DNA of 64,000 nt from the NCBI GenBank assembly GCA_019671135.1, contig JAHRHY010000004.1, positions 1,674,001-1,738,000 of the forward strand. Direction: 5' to 3'. The stretch's first letter is position 1. Every line of letters starts with the position of its first letter. Positions 47,776-59,900 of this stretch are shown here, in pieces. Below the pieces are notes generated by a model. That model searched no databases, had not been told where the DNA came from, and saw only the letters and a program-made list of their open reading frames with translations. The position numbers and the translations under genes are program-made. This stretch comes from Linnemannia hyalina. Its lineage: Eukaryota; Mortierellomycota; Mortierellomycetes; Mortierellales; Mortierellaceae.

Positions 47776-48829
47776 AAGCCTATACACAAGAAAAAAATCC
47801 AGCTTCACGTTCTTTTATTCTTGACTTGTTGGACAATTGTCATAGCAACAGCTTCTCTCATTTGGAACAGAGCAAAAAAAAAAAAAAAAAAAAGAACCAG
47901 TCGTCGAACTCCTTGTCTATGGCAACATAGAAAATGAATTGGGCAACCACCGCCACATGAGATAGTATCATTGACTGTTCTCTTACTTTACATCCATATC
48001 TTAGAGGGATTCCACTTCGCCTTCCTTAACCATGCCTTCACTGGGAATTACTAACCGGGTTGTAATAGCAATGGAGGTAATATTATGTATGGGGAAAGCT
48101 TGGGTCGCATGAACGCCTTGGAGTGGCCATAACCGAGCCAGCCCTCCGCACCCCCTACGCGACTTGTCGGGCCCGATGGGTCCCTGCTAGTCGAAATCTC
48201 GGGCTAAAGATTTTATGCGGCAGTCTCATCAAGTGCAACACCGTCTTGCCATGAACGTGCTGCACAACCCTCTCGTCCGCCTTATTCAGACCTTCTTTTG
48301 AAAAGCCGACTGGTCGCCTTGGCGGGCCAAATCCTATCGGCCTTCCTCCCTTGCTCACACCCACCTTCTTCTCTCGAGCTGTTATTCCTTAGGTCTTCTC
48401 CCATTCAACCGTCGCCTTGTAACGTACGTGCCATATCTCCTTCCGACCAAACTCCTCAATCGCACCCACAACTGTCGGGCCAGTAATGCTGCGATATTCG
48501 ACGTCGTCTTGAACAACTTGGTCCACTCATTGATCAAGAATGCTAGTGTCAGACCGTGATAGAGATCCATCGTGTTCTACGTCCTTGGTGCCTCATGCTG
48601 CCCTCCATCGTCGTCATCGATCGGTAGCTCGTCCTCACTCTACCAACAAACGCTGCCAATCGTCATGCTGTCAGTGACCGCCACGGTTTGTGACTGTCTT
48701 AGCATGGGTAAAACGAGGCTCAGGCCTCCTTTCCTCGCTTCCATGTTGCTGTCGCCACATAAGATGCTCACTTATTCGACTCCCGAGAAACTGGTACTCA
48801 ACCTGAAGTCAAGGCGATAATTTAACAGA
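47776..48829. other. relic-rich stretch without intact genes
   Basis: Includes a 21-base A run at 47875-47893 and its surroundings, and between 48130 and 48560 coding-like plus-strand pieces in different frames (FNRRLVTYVPYLLPTKLLNR, then SNAAIFDVVLNNLVHSLIKN). They are probably fragments of another decayed element, which I could not identify. Confidence 0.4.
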
Positions 48830-49440
48830 AGTCAGAGCACGCGCTAACGGGAGTCCTGAAGCCCCGGCTTACTCCTCCCAGGCTCTCGCTCTCGCCAACC
48901 CGGCAGACAATAGTCGAGACGTCAGAGTTCCTAGCTAATCCATCCTCACAGTCCGACAATCTGTCAGACGCTATTGTGATGCAGGAGACGAGACGAGTCA
49001 GCAGACATGGAGGGTACCAGCATAAGAAAACCGATACCACTGTTGGAGGTATACCCCCTCTCGCATGCCCTGACGACGACGAGCCACAGCATGGGCTCAG
49101 TATCGCTAGCTCGCCTACGAGCAGTCCCTGGATGTCCTGGACGACGAAAAAGCGACCGTTCGTGACGATGCGAGTCTACTGAACCTCTATAATGACAACG
49201 ACTCGCACCTCACCTCCTTCTCCGACCGTCGCTCAGTTGGTCTCCATCATGTCAGCACCCACGACACGACAGGACCTGTCATTAATCTCACGGACGATTT
49301 TGGGCTTTCATCATACAATATCCAATGAAGCTAGAGAGCCTACCGGCACCAGACCTCCCTACCGGCACCACCTCGGCTCAGGTTAATATCACCACAATCC
49401 AAGATCGCCATTCACCCTCGGAAGACCGCCTTTTTTTTAT
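48830..49440 (+). repeat. decayed module, copy B (paired with 40140-40930)
   Basis: Second copy of the module described at 40140-40930, in the same orientation relative to its fucosyltransferase (immediately 3' of it). Landmarks are shared in order, with many substitutions and small gaps, so the duplication is not recent. Confidence 0.6.
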
Positions 49441-49716
49441 CCAGCTCTTGACACGTTGTTTTGTCCGTCGGATTTGAGCTAAACACTCGTATTGTTCTTT
49501 CCCTGGAATTCCCGTCTGAGATTATTATTTTCAACCACGCACCTCCTTTCTCTTTGGATCTAGTCAACGTGATCCAGTGTTCAAATATGGTCGTTTGTAT
49601 GCAACTTCAAGCAGCAAGTCAGTCATGAGCCGAGATGTGCACATAAGACAGATATATGACTGAGGGGAACAGGAAGGTGAGATGCAAAATGAATCGTGTA
49701 TTAATGCCTATTAGGT

Positions 49717-51232
49717 CTAATCAGTTTTCGATGCCAGAAGCAGATATTCTTCAGTTATCCTGCTACCATCCGCCATCCTTTTCTCTCTCCATCTGCTAGG
49801 TGTCAAGTTGTACTTGAGTGCCTGGAAAGACCTCCTTGCCCTGTAACTTTTACTGCAGACAATGGCAACAGTGATAGCGGCGAAAATACCAAGCACCGCC
49901 AGTACGATCATCCACCAATAAAACTCGGCGACCCAGCTGATATACACCCACTTTTTAAAGTAGCAAGTTGTGTCGGGACCAATGACTTTCTTGGGGTTAT
50001 ACTCATAAGTGCCTTCGGCCATGTCATGCGCCAATTTGCAGACACCGCAACGTGATCCCGATCCGTCAGGTCCCCAAGTTCCCTGTGGAGGATCCCAGGT
50101 CTCGAGCAGCTTCGGGCTGAGTAATGACTCTGAGTCCTTGTAGTCCAGATATCTCATGTAAGCCCGGTCGTCCTGATCCAGTTGATTAATGCGGAGAGCG
50201 AGTTGCTTTGGTGTTGCAAAGTCGTCTAGTCGGAGAGAGGAGTGGTTGGTTGGAATGAAGCGAGAATAATCCTTGGGTCCGTCTAGGATGGGTACGACTC
50301 CAACGGCATAAGGGCGATCCAGCTTTTCGGTCACGTAATCGTCGCAGTTTGAGTTTTCGATACTCAGGTAGAACTTGTACTGTCCCACAACCTCTAAGTC
50401 TGTATACTCCCGTCCATCTTTGAAAGAAAAGAGTTAATGGGAAGAGTCGAGTTAGTCCCGCCTTTCAGTAAAGTAAGTGAAGAAATGGCATTGTAAATAA
50501 GATGATATCTTTTTTTTTACCTGGATGCACTGGCCAGTCCTTGTTCTTCATGCATTTTCCATAGATGTCGACTTTAATGTACTTCAACAGCTGGTTGATA
50601 TAAATGTGGCGACCGTTCTTCGCCTTACAGCTGCTGACGATCCATGCGACAGGTGCCAAATCCTTCCGAAAGATGTTCTTTTCCTGTATGGTGTACATTG
50701 GTTTGGCGAGGATGGAGTTGATGAATGTTCCTGGTCCTCGTCCGGATATGAAGTAAGTATGCACAAAGTCCGCGGTGAATTCGTATGACCATAGATGAGT
50801 AAAGATATCCGTCCACTTTGAGTTGATCATATAGTCTTGAGGCGCCTCGGCTTGGTTGATAGAAAGATAGAACGAAAAAAAAAAAAAAAAAAAAAACAAT
50901 TGCAGATGTGAGTTCACGTTGATAGATAAACACAATCGATTTTTTTCTCTCGATTGCTTACCAGTGTTGAGAACAAGAGCTTTCTTGCCAGACTTGACAT
51001 CCCGGAGATTAGGGACATCGTTGGGTTCGAAGCTAGAGGCATGGACGATGATGACCTTGGCCTCATCGTACTTTGTCCGATCCAGAGTGAACCTGCAGGT
51101 GTAAGGCAGTCCACAAAAGTTGATGACCCGGCCCTCCTCGATGGTTTCTCCGAACCACTTTGTCCACCACAAGACTGGGTATTCTTTTGGCTGGTCCTGT
51201 CGTTCTTGTAGAGAATTGATGGTCGCTGCCAT
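49717..51232 (-). CDS. alpha-1,3-fucosyltransferase, GT10 family (paralogue 3)
   Basis: Third island fucosyltransferase. Exons 51232-50962, 50850-50521 and 50417-49717 join in phase to 433 residues. Intron 1 contains a 21-base T run on the coding strand and happens to lack stops, but splicing restores the same TAEAPQDYMINSKWTD layout as the paralogues. The signature is KFYLSIENSNCDDYVTEK, the CxxC is CGVC, and the C-terminal anchor is FYWWMIVLAVLGIFAAITVA. The tail is shorter (ends EEYLLLASKTD) than in the other two. A short deletion follows YLDYKDS compared with paralogues 1 and 2. By eye it is closer to paralogue 1 than to 2. Predicted to be functional. Confidence 0.88.
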
Positions 51233-52438
51233 GGTTGTGGTTGGTGATGATGTGATGGAGTGGGAGGGAATTCAGGCGGCAGAGTCGAGTGAAGATTGGA
51301 AGACCCTACAGAACTCAAAAAGGTGATGAGGATGGTAAGTGCTTTTGTCTGGTAATAAGACGATCGCAGTCGTGGGGAGGTTCCAAGGTTCCAAGACACT
51401 TACAGACAAGAACAATAAAGGAGGGCTCTTGAGCGGTGGGAGAAGGAAGGAACGAAGGAGCGATTGGCCTTGCTTCAAGGGGTGAAGGGAAACGAGGGCG
51501 AGATTCATGGTGCAACCCTTAAGTCTACCCAAGAACCGACAGCTTCCAAGACCATGTGTGGTTACGTTTTGAATGAATGCGAACGGAGATTATTCAATGT
51601 GCTTGTCTTGAAAACTGTAGCATAAACACAGTGAAGTTACGGTATTGGTCACTCCTGACGTTGCCGTGTTGATCAACCGTTAGTTCCTTGGCTTCCTTTT
51701 TTATCTGATCCTGATCTAATTGGTGGTAATCGGCATTAAATAGATAGTGTATCTTAGTCCAGGGGTATTTATCAATAATCATTCAATGGACGCGACGCGA
51801 TGGAAGGTGATGCGATGCGATGCGAAACGAGGCGAAACGAGGCGAAACGAGGCGAAGCGAAATGAAAATGTAATGAGGAGAAGCGATCTGGTTGCCGAGT
51901 CGTTGCCTAGAGCTCAAGCGATTGCGGGTACCACATGACAGTGGAGATGACCATCGAGGAGGTAGTTTCAGATTCATAGTGGGGTGTCCGAGTCGTTCTT
52001 TTTTTTTTATCTCGCTTGGCGTGTGAACGGCAAAGTGATGGCAGGATTCGCTATCTGATCGTTATGCACTCTGTTTGCTTTGTTGTGATACCCTCTGACT
52101 GTCATTGCTGCATAGACCTACTGTATGAACTGACAGCTGTCGATGAAACTGAGAAAGGCGGGGGGCAACGGGTTCGACGCATAGTCACACAACTTTTTAC
52201 GTTCAGGGGAAGGAGAGTACTGCAAGACAGGGTGGCTTCTTCGGTTCAAAATTTAATGTTAGCTTAGAGTAGAGCGAACACTTTAAGAAGCTCATCATGA
52301 AGAATTTTGACATCTCTTGACATTCCCATTCCTCTTGTCCCAACCTCCCTCTCTAAACTCATTCGCATTCATCAAGAGAAGAAGAGTAGTGCACCCCGTT
52401 TCTATTACACTGCAACAAACGAAAAAGAGCGACGAAAC
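51233..52438. other. intergenic region at the right edge of the fucosyltransferase island
   Basis: About 1.2 kb. Contains the promoter side of fucosyltransferase 3, a short GCGA-based tandem repeat (51811-51862), and from about 52300 the leader of the desaturase gene. No gene is seen. Confidence 0.45.
51811..51862. repeat. short tandem repeats (GATGC and GGCGAAACGA units)
   Basis: Three GATGC-type pentamers followed by four 10-bp units of the GGCGAAACGA type, the last with one change. A small minisatellite. Confidence 0.85.
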
Positions 52439-53901
52439 ATGACTGCCGCTGTTGAACAACATGTCGCACAGGTTATTCAAGAGGAAGATGTGGAAGATAC
52501 ACTCTCCGACACCGAGGATACTACAACAATCGCCACTAACGGCACTGGAGTCCTTCTGAGCCCAACAAAAGCCGCCAACCAGGCAACTGCCACCACCGCC
52601 ACCACCGTGACAGGAGAAGCAGCACCACCCACAAGGGTCAAACGCCTGGCACTGATCTCGTCCGAGGATCTCAAGACACCTACCATTGCCGTCCCTACGA
52701 TTGCAGTCGCAGTTGGAAGTGTCAGTATCTGGGCATCGGTCTTGTACTACGGTGCCTACAAGAAAAAGTTCTCGCCCCTGGTGTCGTTCCCGCTCATGAC
52801 TGCCGCCATCTTTGCCTCGTTCACGCCTGTCCACGATGGTACGCACTCGTCGATCGCCAAGGGGAAATATAAGGTCCCCATCAACAACCTTGTTGGTTAT
52901 TTCAGTGGTATCCCCTTGGTCCTGCCCTTCGGCTCCTATCGGTATGTTCCTCCTCTTACCCAATTTATTCTCCATGGCGGAAGTGAGGTACTTTACTTCA
53001 AACCCACTCTCTTACATTACAGCACATCGTTTCTTTGAACTAATAGTCAGCTGCACTTGATGCACCATCGACACGTCAACACGGACGCAGACCCAGACAT
53101 CTGGGATTCTCAAGGACCCATGGTCATACGATCCATCAAATGGTTCTTCCCCGACGTTTTCTGGATCCTCCAGATCCTCCAGAAGAAGGTCAAGAACGGG
53201 AAGATAATGGATGCATCTCTGTTCTATCTGTCGATCTTCTGGTTCATGAAGAAGATGAATGACAAGAATATGGCCTTTGTCAAGTATTGGCTCATCCCCC
53301 AACGCGCCGTAAGTCCCGACACCTTTCTGTCTCTCTCATTTCAACATGTTTGTTTACGCCCACTTTTTTTTTTGTATATTTGACACATGACATGGACAAC
53401 TGCTCATTTTGTTTTGTTTTGTTTTGTTGATTTTAGGCGTACTGGTTGCTGGTGTGGCTGTTTGCGTATGTGCCTCATAGACCGGATGGAGACCACCAGT
53501 TCAACCAAAAGGATAACGTCTACAAGACCACCAGTGTCACCGGAGGCATCCTAAACTCCAACGGATTCAACCTCGCTATTCCCTTGTTGAACCAGGTAAA
53601 AACAAACACATCGCGTGAATTGCACCTTGACTCCGCAGATACGATGAACGGATTTGTCCCTCTGCGATGGATGGATGCAACCTTATACTAAATACGCGTA
53701 TCTCTTCAATCATCCACTTGATACTATTAGCATTTGCACAACATCCATCACTTGTATCCTCAGCTGCCCTTCACACGCTACGGAAAGATCTGGGCAAAGC
53801 ACAAAGATGCATTGATTGCCGCCGGTACAGAGACACACGCGGTCTACGATCCCAAGAAAGACTGGGCCTGGAATGAGACCTTTGATGGCAAGAAGAAATA
53901 G
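52439..53901 (+). CDS. membrane fatty-acid desaturase / carotenoid hydroxylase-like di-iron protein
   Basis: Exons 52439-52941, 53047-53308, 53437-53595 and 53731-53901 join in phase to 364 residues. Three histidine boxes of the membrane desaturase superfamily are visible: HDGTHSS (about residues 136-142), HLMHHRHVN (about 171-179) and, in the last exon, HNIHHLYP. The last box appears only when the final exon starts at 53731 rather than further downstream. The spacing and the HDGTH/HHRHVN...DPD wording recall the CrtR branch (beta-carotene hydroxylases and ketolases) more than delta-desaturases, but there is no cytochrome b5 domain and the substrate cannot be assigned. The first ~90 residues are acidic and Thr/Ala-rich. 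An upstream in-frame ATG at 52307 would add 44 residues of leader-like sequence; I prefer 52439. Confidence 0.8.
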
Positions 53902-54018
53902 ATCGAGTGAACAGCAGAAAGTAGAGCGTTGCATGAAAATAAGAATGGCAAGACCATGCATAAGAACATGATGAAAGACACACAGAAAAGTACCGCTGTT
54001 ATTTTATCTAAGGACTAT

Positions 54019-56911
54019 TTATTTGGCACCGACAATATATGAGGCGACCCCACGGAGGGCAATGAGCATGTCGAGGCGCTGTCGGACCTGGTCTGTATAT
54101 GGGACAGCACTCGAATGACGACGAAGACTGCCACGACGACGGGGAGGATAGCTGGAGTCGCTGTCGCTCTCGCCAACTTGGTCACCATCCTCACCATCTT
54201 CGGAGGTGGTGAAGCAGGAGGAAGACGAGTCCTCAGAGCTGTAACCCTCACCTGCGCCGTCTTCTTCCTCATCCTCCTCATCATCGTCGTTCTGGTCCTC
54301 GCCGTCGCTACGGCTCTCCTCCTTCTCCTCCTCAATCACCGAATACCGCCGCCAGGGGAATGACAGCAGAGGCGCTGATTTTTTGGGCAAGATGGCTTGT
54401 GGGTTCTGAGACCTGGGCAAGTTACTACCAGAAGCAACGGAAGAAGGCGGAAGGGCCATGAGAAGAGCAGATCCTTGGGTAGACTTGGGTTCAATCAATG
54501 GCGCAGAGGAAGCAGTAGTTCTAAGGGACTCATAGCTGGGAGTCTCCTTGTACGCGATCCCGGCCTTGACGAGCCCTGTGACGGTAGCAAAGAAGGTTTC
54601 GGTGACGACCTCGTGGATCGCATACTGCTCGTCGAGCTCAATCGCCTTCTCGATCGACTGCTTCGACAGCTGCCAGGCCTTTTCCTGTAAGTGGAACTTC
54701 TCGTCAACCTTGGAGAAGAGCACCCGCGAGGCGCGGAAGCAGGTCTTGAGAACGTCCGGGATGGGCGATTGTTTAAGCCGGATCGCGGATTCGACGGCGG
54801 TGGAGATGATGGTGTCGCCGAGCGTGGGGGCATCGTTTGAATGGTGTTGGTTGTCGTCACGGCGACGGTGATGACGGCGTTTCCGACGGTGGCTCGACGG
54901 TGATGTGGAGGATGCAGAAGAGGCTTGTTGAGCCACGAGAGGGATAGACTGCGGGGTCGGAAGTGAAGATGGGGCGCTGCTCCGACGACTACTGATAGGG
55001 TTGACAATCATGGTAGCGGCAGCTGCACTTGTAGCAGGCGGTGCGGTAGAGTATTGATGGATCAATGACCGTGCCTGCTCGCGGTACTCTCGATGACGTC
55101 TTCGACGGAGACGACGGCGCTGCTTGGCATCGGCGGCATCGGCGGCATCGGGGCTATTCTTTGTGGCTGTGGTGGCGGCGGGGACAGTCCCAGCGGAGGG
55201 TGTTGTGGTCACCACATCGAATTGGTGCTCGTCAAGGAAGCTTCGAAGTTGGGACTGGAATGCCTCACGTCGCAAAGGGTCGCATGTTTCAACTATTAAG
55301 AGGTAAAAAAAAAAAGGAAGGATGAAAGACAGTCTAGGGTTAGAACATACACGTACCAGAGTGGATGTACATAGGCAGGGGAGGTGCAGGTAAAATGAGA
55401 TCCGTAGATTGCAACACATTGCATTACAAACACGGGTATCATAGTCTGTTATCACAAAAAAGAGAAAAAAAAAACTTACTTGGCAACGAGTGCATGAGCG
55501 TGGCAATTGCTGCCAAGTACAGCTCAAAGGCATCATCAGCAGCTTCGTCATCCATCGTCTTGGAAATGTCCTCCTTCTCGATGGCCAGACCGGCGAGGGT
55601 GATGGACTGGTCAATCAGCTTGCGGTTCAACTTCAGGTACGGCGCATCCTCAGGTGAGATCAGCTTGCTCTCGGCTTCTTTGCCACCCCGGTGGGTCGTC
55701 TTTGAGGCAATGTATGTCAGAGTCGAGTCCATCACGGGGTGCTTGAGGATCCGGCCGGCGACCGGGATCGATCCGAGTTGTTCCTTGGACGGGAGGAGGC
55801 CTGTGCCGACTGAAGTGACAGAGGTGACTACCTTTCTGGCCGCTCTGAATGGCGTCATGGGTGAAGGCCGTGGGATGGACGGAAGACGACCCTGCCATGT
55901 TGCCAGGAAGGAGAGCGAAGGAGATGAAGGCGGCGTCGTTGAGGGGCTTGGGGTTGCCGAGGGTTTGGTTCTTGCAGCTAGGAGGGCGGGGGATGCTGGA
56001 GGAGTGCTGACTGGGGTATTTGAGACCGAGTTGCCGGAACCTCGGCCAAAGAAGAACGATGTTAGGGGTGGTGTTGGTGGTGCTATCGGCGTAGTCTCCT
56101 CTGATGAAAGACGGCGATGATGTGGATGATGTGAATGCTGATGATGATGGTGGTGGCTGTTGCTGTGGGCCACGTCGGGTTGTTGGAGGTCCAGTGGCTC
56201 GACTTCGTTTTCGAGCACGATCGTAGGAATTGACGCTGGCGACGTCAGCGATGGCGTCGATGTGTTGGACGATGACGACGATGACAAAGTCGAGACGGGC
56301 CCCAGAGGAGGCGAGAACAGTTCCGATGGTGAAGAGGACGATTTCTTGTGTCGGGATCTGGAGGGGATGGAAGTTGTGAGTGATGAGGATAAGGGAGAAG
56401 TTGCTGACGATGACGAATACGACAGGGACGATGATGTGTAAGTTCTAGCAGGCGCAACAGGAGCAGAAGAGGAAAGAAAGCTCGCACGGTCATAGCTGTC
56501 CATGGAGACTCTTCCTGCGACCCTGCCAAGGCTACTGCTGCTGGTGGTTGGCTTTGTGTCGTAGGCGGAGGGACTGCTTTGAACCGAGGACATGGAGTTG
56601 TTCCTGCGGATAGTGTGTCGTGGCGAGCTGTAAGAGGAGGGTGAGGAGGTAGAGATGGAGGCGGACGAGGATCTCATGCTGCCAGTTGTGCTGTTACTGT
56701 TATCAGAGGCGGAAGGAGAGTTGAGTGTAGACGAAGGAGAAGAGCAAGAAGTAGGGGTGAAGATGATGTTGGCCGAAGAATTTTTTTGTTGTTTCTTTCT
56801 GCTCTTGCTGGTTTTCTTTTCGGTGTAATAAAAGTAAGGAAGAAATGAGAGTGAAGAGGGGATCGAAGGAAGATTGAAGTGGTAGTATGTAACGACCGAG
56901 AAAGGATTCAT
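54019..56911 (-). CDS. Ser/Thr-rich MIT-domain-like protein
   Basis: Two exons on the minus strand, 56911-55480 and 55292-54019, join in phase to about 901 residues. The first ~370 residues are almost entirely Ser/Thr/Pro-rich with a His cluster (about residues 230-245). Then follow RAARKVVTSVTSVGTGLLPS and a three-helix segment LNRKLIDQSITLAGLAIEKE...DAFELYLAAIATLMHSLP, whose A-x-x-L-A-x-x-A-I-E-x-E/D pattern matches MIT domains of ESCRT/Vps4-linked proteins. The second exon has an Arg-rich stretch, two further helical blocks (about residues 640-720), and an acidic region rich in Asp/Glu/Ser near the C-terminus. A role in membrane traffic is inference. The start is uncertain: an ATG at 56677 is an alternative and the sequence above 56760 looks like leader. 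Confidence 0.6.
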
Positions 56912-59900
56912 TATTTCTTGGGAGGTAATGCGGCCAGGAAAAAAAGAAGCAACTGCTACAACAACTACTGCTGTGCGGAACGAAAAAGGCCGAGCCAACG
57001 GTTGCTGCTCGTCTTCTTCTTTGTGTTTCGTTAAGTGTTATTATTCTTTTAAAGAGGGAGTTCTTCTTTAAGTGATTCTTTTGGGAGAGACTGGTCAAAA
57101 AAAATGATGAAAGGAAAAGAATAATAAAATTGGCGGCGAGGCTGTGGTGTTGCGGTTGAAGGAGGTTGTCGTGAAATAAAGGAGAGATAAGAGAAAAAGA
57201 GGAAACAAGTAAAAACAACTGCCGGTTATTTATACGCCGTCAAGTGAACGAGTGAACAAAAAGGACGAGCACCGAAACGTAATAAAAAAAATACGAAGCG
57301 AAGGAACGGCTGGGGTCCAGGGGTCACTAAAAAAAAGAATGAAGCTAAATGAGTTTTGGAATGAGATGAGGAAAGAAAAAGGGATTCACCTGATGGAGAA
57401 AACAACAGTGAAGTGCTTCTCAACAAAAAGGGAAAGGAAAAGAAAAAAAAAAGGGCGAAATGGAGGGAAACAAAAAATGAGTGAGTAATAAAAGAAGAGG
57501 AGGAAAAGGAGGGGGGAACCGACGGAAACGAAGGAGGAGATCCAAAATTCAAGCCAGGCATTCTTTTGGGGGGTGTCGTCTATTTTATATGGTGAGTTCC
57601 CAGCCTGTGCAACATAGACTCAACCTGTGAAGGGAACTCGGGAACAAGGCACCCCCATCAATTATGAGGGGGGCTGATTCGAATGGAAGTAAGGATCAGG
57701 GCCACTCTGTTCCGTGCTCATGGACATGTAATTGTTCTCGAATGCATATGCAAGCAACAATGCATGGCTGCTACTGCTCACTGACCCTATCCACTTTGCC
57801 CATGCACCCGTTTCGTGCTTCCACGGGTCAACTTTCTGAGTTGGAACAAAAGTTTGACAGCGATACGATTCGATACAGGTGAATAGGTTACTGGACTAGT
57901 TCAACTTTGATCTGCTGTTAGTTCTTTTTTCTTTGTTCTTTTCTCATGCCACATGTGGATGTCAATTTCTTTGATCCAACACAGACAAACACAGAGACAT
58001 ATGAATGTTGAACTCCAAATTGCGCTATCCTCCCTTCCTTCACACACTGAATAGAACTCAACTACTCTATCTCACCACGTTTGCGCTATTCTCGAACAAG
58101 CAAGAACAACAACAACAACATGGCTCGACGATTTCCAGGATCGTCCTCAGAAACTAAAACTCGGGGGCAGAACATCGTGGTAACCACACTCATTCTCACT
58201 CTTATCTACCCACTACCCCTCTTCTCCTTTTCACTCTTGATTGGCGTGTTATCCTTAGACAAATGTTCTTGTTGTCGAGAGTGAAAAAAGAAACTTGGGG
58301 ATATATTCGCACACCATCCAACTCTGGGTTGCGCCGTCGTTGTTGTTGCTATGGAGTGGATAGAGTGCTGGTCGTCAATTGCATCCAACACTATTTTTTT
58401 TTCCAGCCTATGTACCGCGATGGCCCGTGAGTAATAGAGCGCAAGAAAGAAGTTGGGTGCACACACCTTTCCTCGACAGACATATAGCTAATCATCCCAT
58501 TCAATCGTCCCAAAGTACGACATCCACCCATTGGCTCTCATGTTTACTTAGTGTGTGTGCGTTGGGAGAACGGGTGTGCCGCCCTTGCTCCTTTCCTTCT
58601 TTTCTCCACTGGGACGTATGTGTATGTGCGTGTTTGTGAGCGAGAAAACGCGCTCGCCGCTACGTCGATTCGGCCAGCCGGGCTTCTCTTGACTCAATTC
58701 CCCCATCGTCCATCATCCATTGTCCACTGTCCAGCTTTCCCAGCTGTTGACTTCTCACACTTTTCGTTCCTGGATCGAACCCGTTAAACCACTCCCAGCA
58801 TACCGCGTCGCTTTCCAAGCTATCAGATTCATTCCAACGTTCACTTCCACAGCTACATCTGAAATGAACAACGATGGCCATCTTTTTCATCCTCCCCCCA
58901 CACTCACACAGACATACCTCCATCTATCGGGAAATGCAGTATCTCCAACTGACAGTTCATTCCTACCGCTTCTCAAGAGATTGAGAAAGAATAAAAATAG
59001 GATGAACAATGCATATGCTTGCTGTCTTGCCCCAATCATTTTTTTTCATCTTTTTACTACAGTTAGGAAGGTTTCCACCCGAAGAATTTCAGTTTTACCA
59101 TCGCGTTCATGTTCCACTTTACTTACACCCCCTCTTTTTCATCTCATTTTTCGTGGTTCAGTGTGCGGATGGATGTGAGGGTGGTGGCACAACAATAACA
59201 CAAACAAGGACCCTCTTGTTCAATCTCTCATTCCTTGTTTTTATGTTACCCCCGAGGAATCACAAGCGTGAATATTTTATTCCGTTACGATTTCATATAC
59301 TCTACTAAGGCACGAGAAAAAAGTATTAAAGACTAATAATGAGCATGCCAGGCTAATCACCATTTCGTCAACCGGACCTAGACCCATTCATACACTTCCG
59401 TTTTACCTCCTTTTTTGTTCATTGTCAGACAAAGGAACTCCTTGAACTTCATTTCACCCCCTAGACCTTCTAGGGAAGAAGGAAGAACAGACGAAAAAAG
59501 GACTCAAAACAGAAGGGAATCAGAAAGCACACCGCACGCACCTACCCATCCATCTAACCGAAAAGAGGAACAAAGAGAAAACGATTCATGGTGTTTCGAG
59601 TGGGATGATGTGCAAATAATTCAGGCAAGACAGGGCCGAGTTTCCTTTTTGTATGATAGCAATAGCTTGAGTCGTTGTCCCGAGTCAACTAAACATGCCA
59701 CAAAGCAGACAACAGAAAACACAAACACAACGACGTAACAATTCGAAAAGAAGGAAAAAAACCTCGATCTGACGGGGGATGAGAGAACAGGAACAGGGGC
59801 AAGTGAAAAAGATAATCTTTCATTTTTTCATATCTCATTCACTCCATAATTCCAATCAATGGATGAATGAGCATGGAGAGGACTGCAGTGGGGTGTGAAA

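Noticed and set aside
50876..50896. Frame reading through intron 1 of fucosyltransferase 3
   Set aside because: It only stays open because the poly(T) tract encodes Phe; the paralogues are spliced at the same place and the join is in phase.
52295..52975. 226-residue open frame on the minus strand
   Set aside because: It lies antisense to the desaturase exon 1 and shows Cys/Gly-rich biased translation without family features; the plus-strand gene has His boxes and splice sites.
55365..56120. 251-residue open frame on the plus strand
   Set aside because: Shadow of the Ser-rich MIT-domain gene on the other strand, whose Ser/Thr codons leave the antisense frame open.
56911..56998. N-terminal extension of the MIT-domain gene with a hydrophobic, signal-like start
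   Set aside because: It begins with TTG, not ATG, and reads through what looks like leader or intron sequence.
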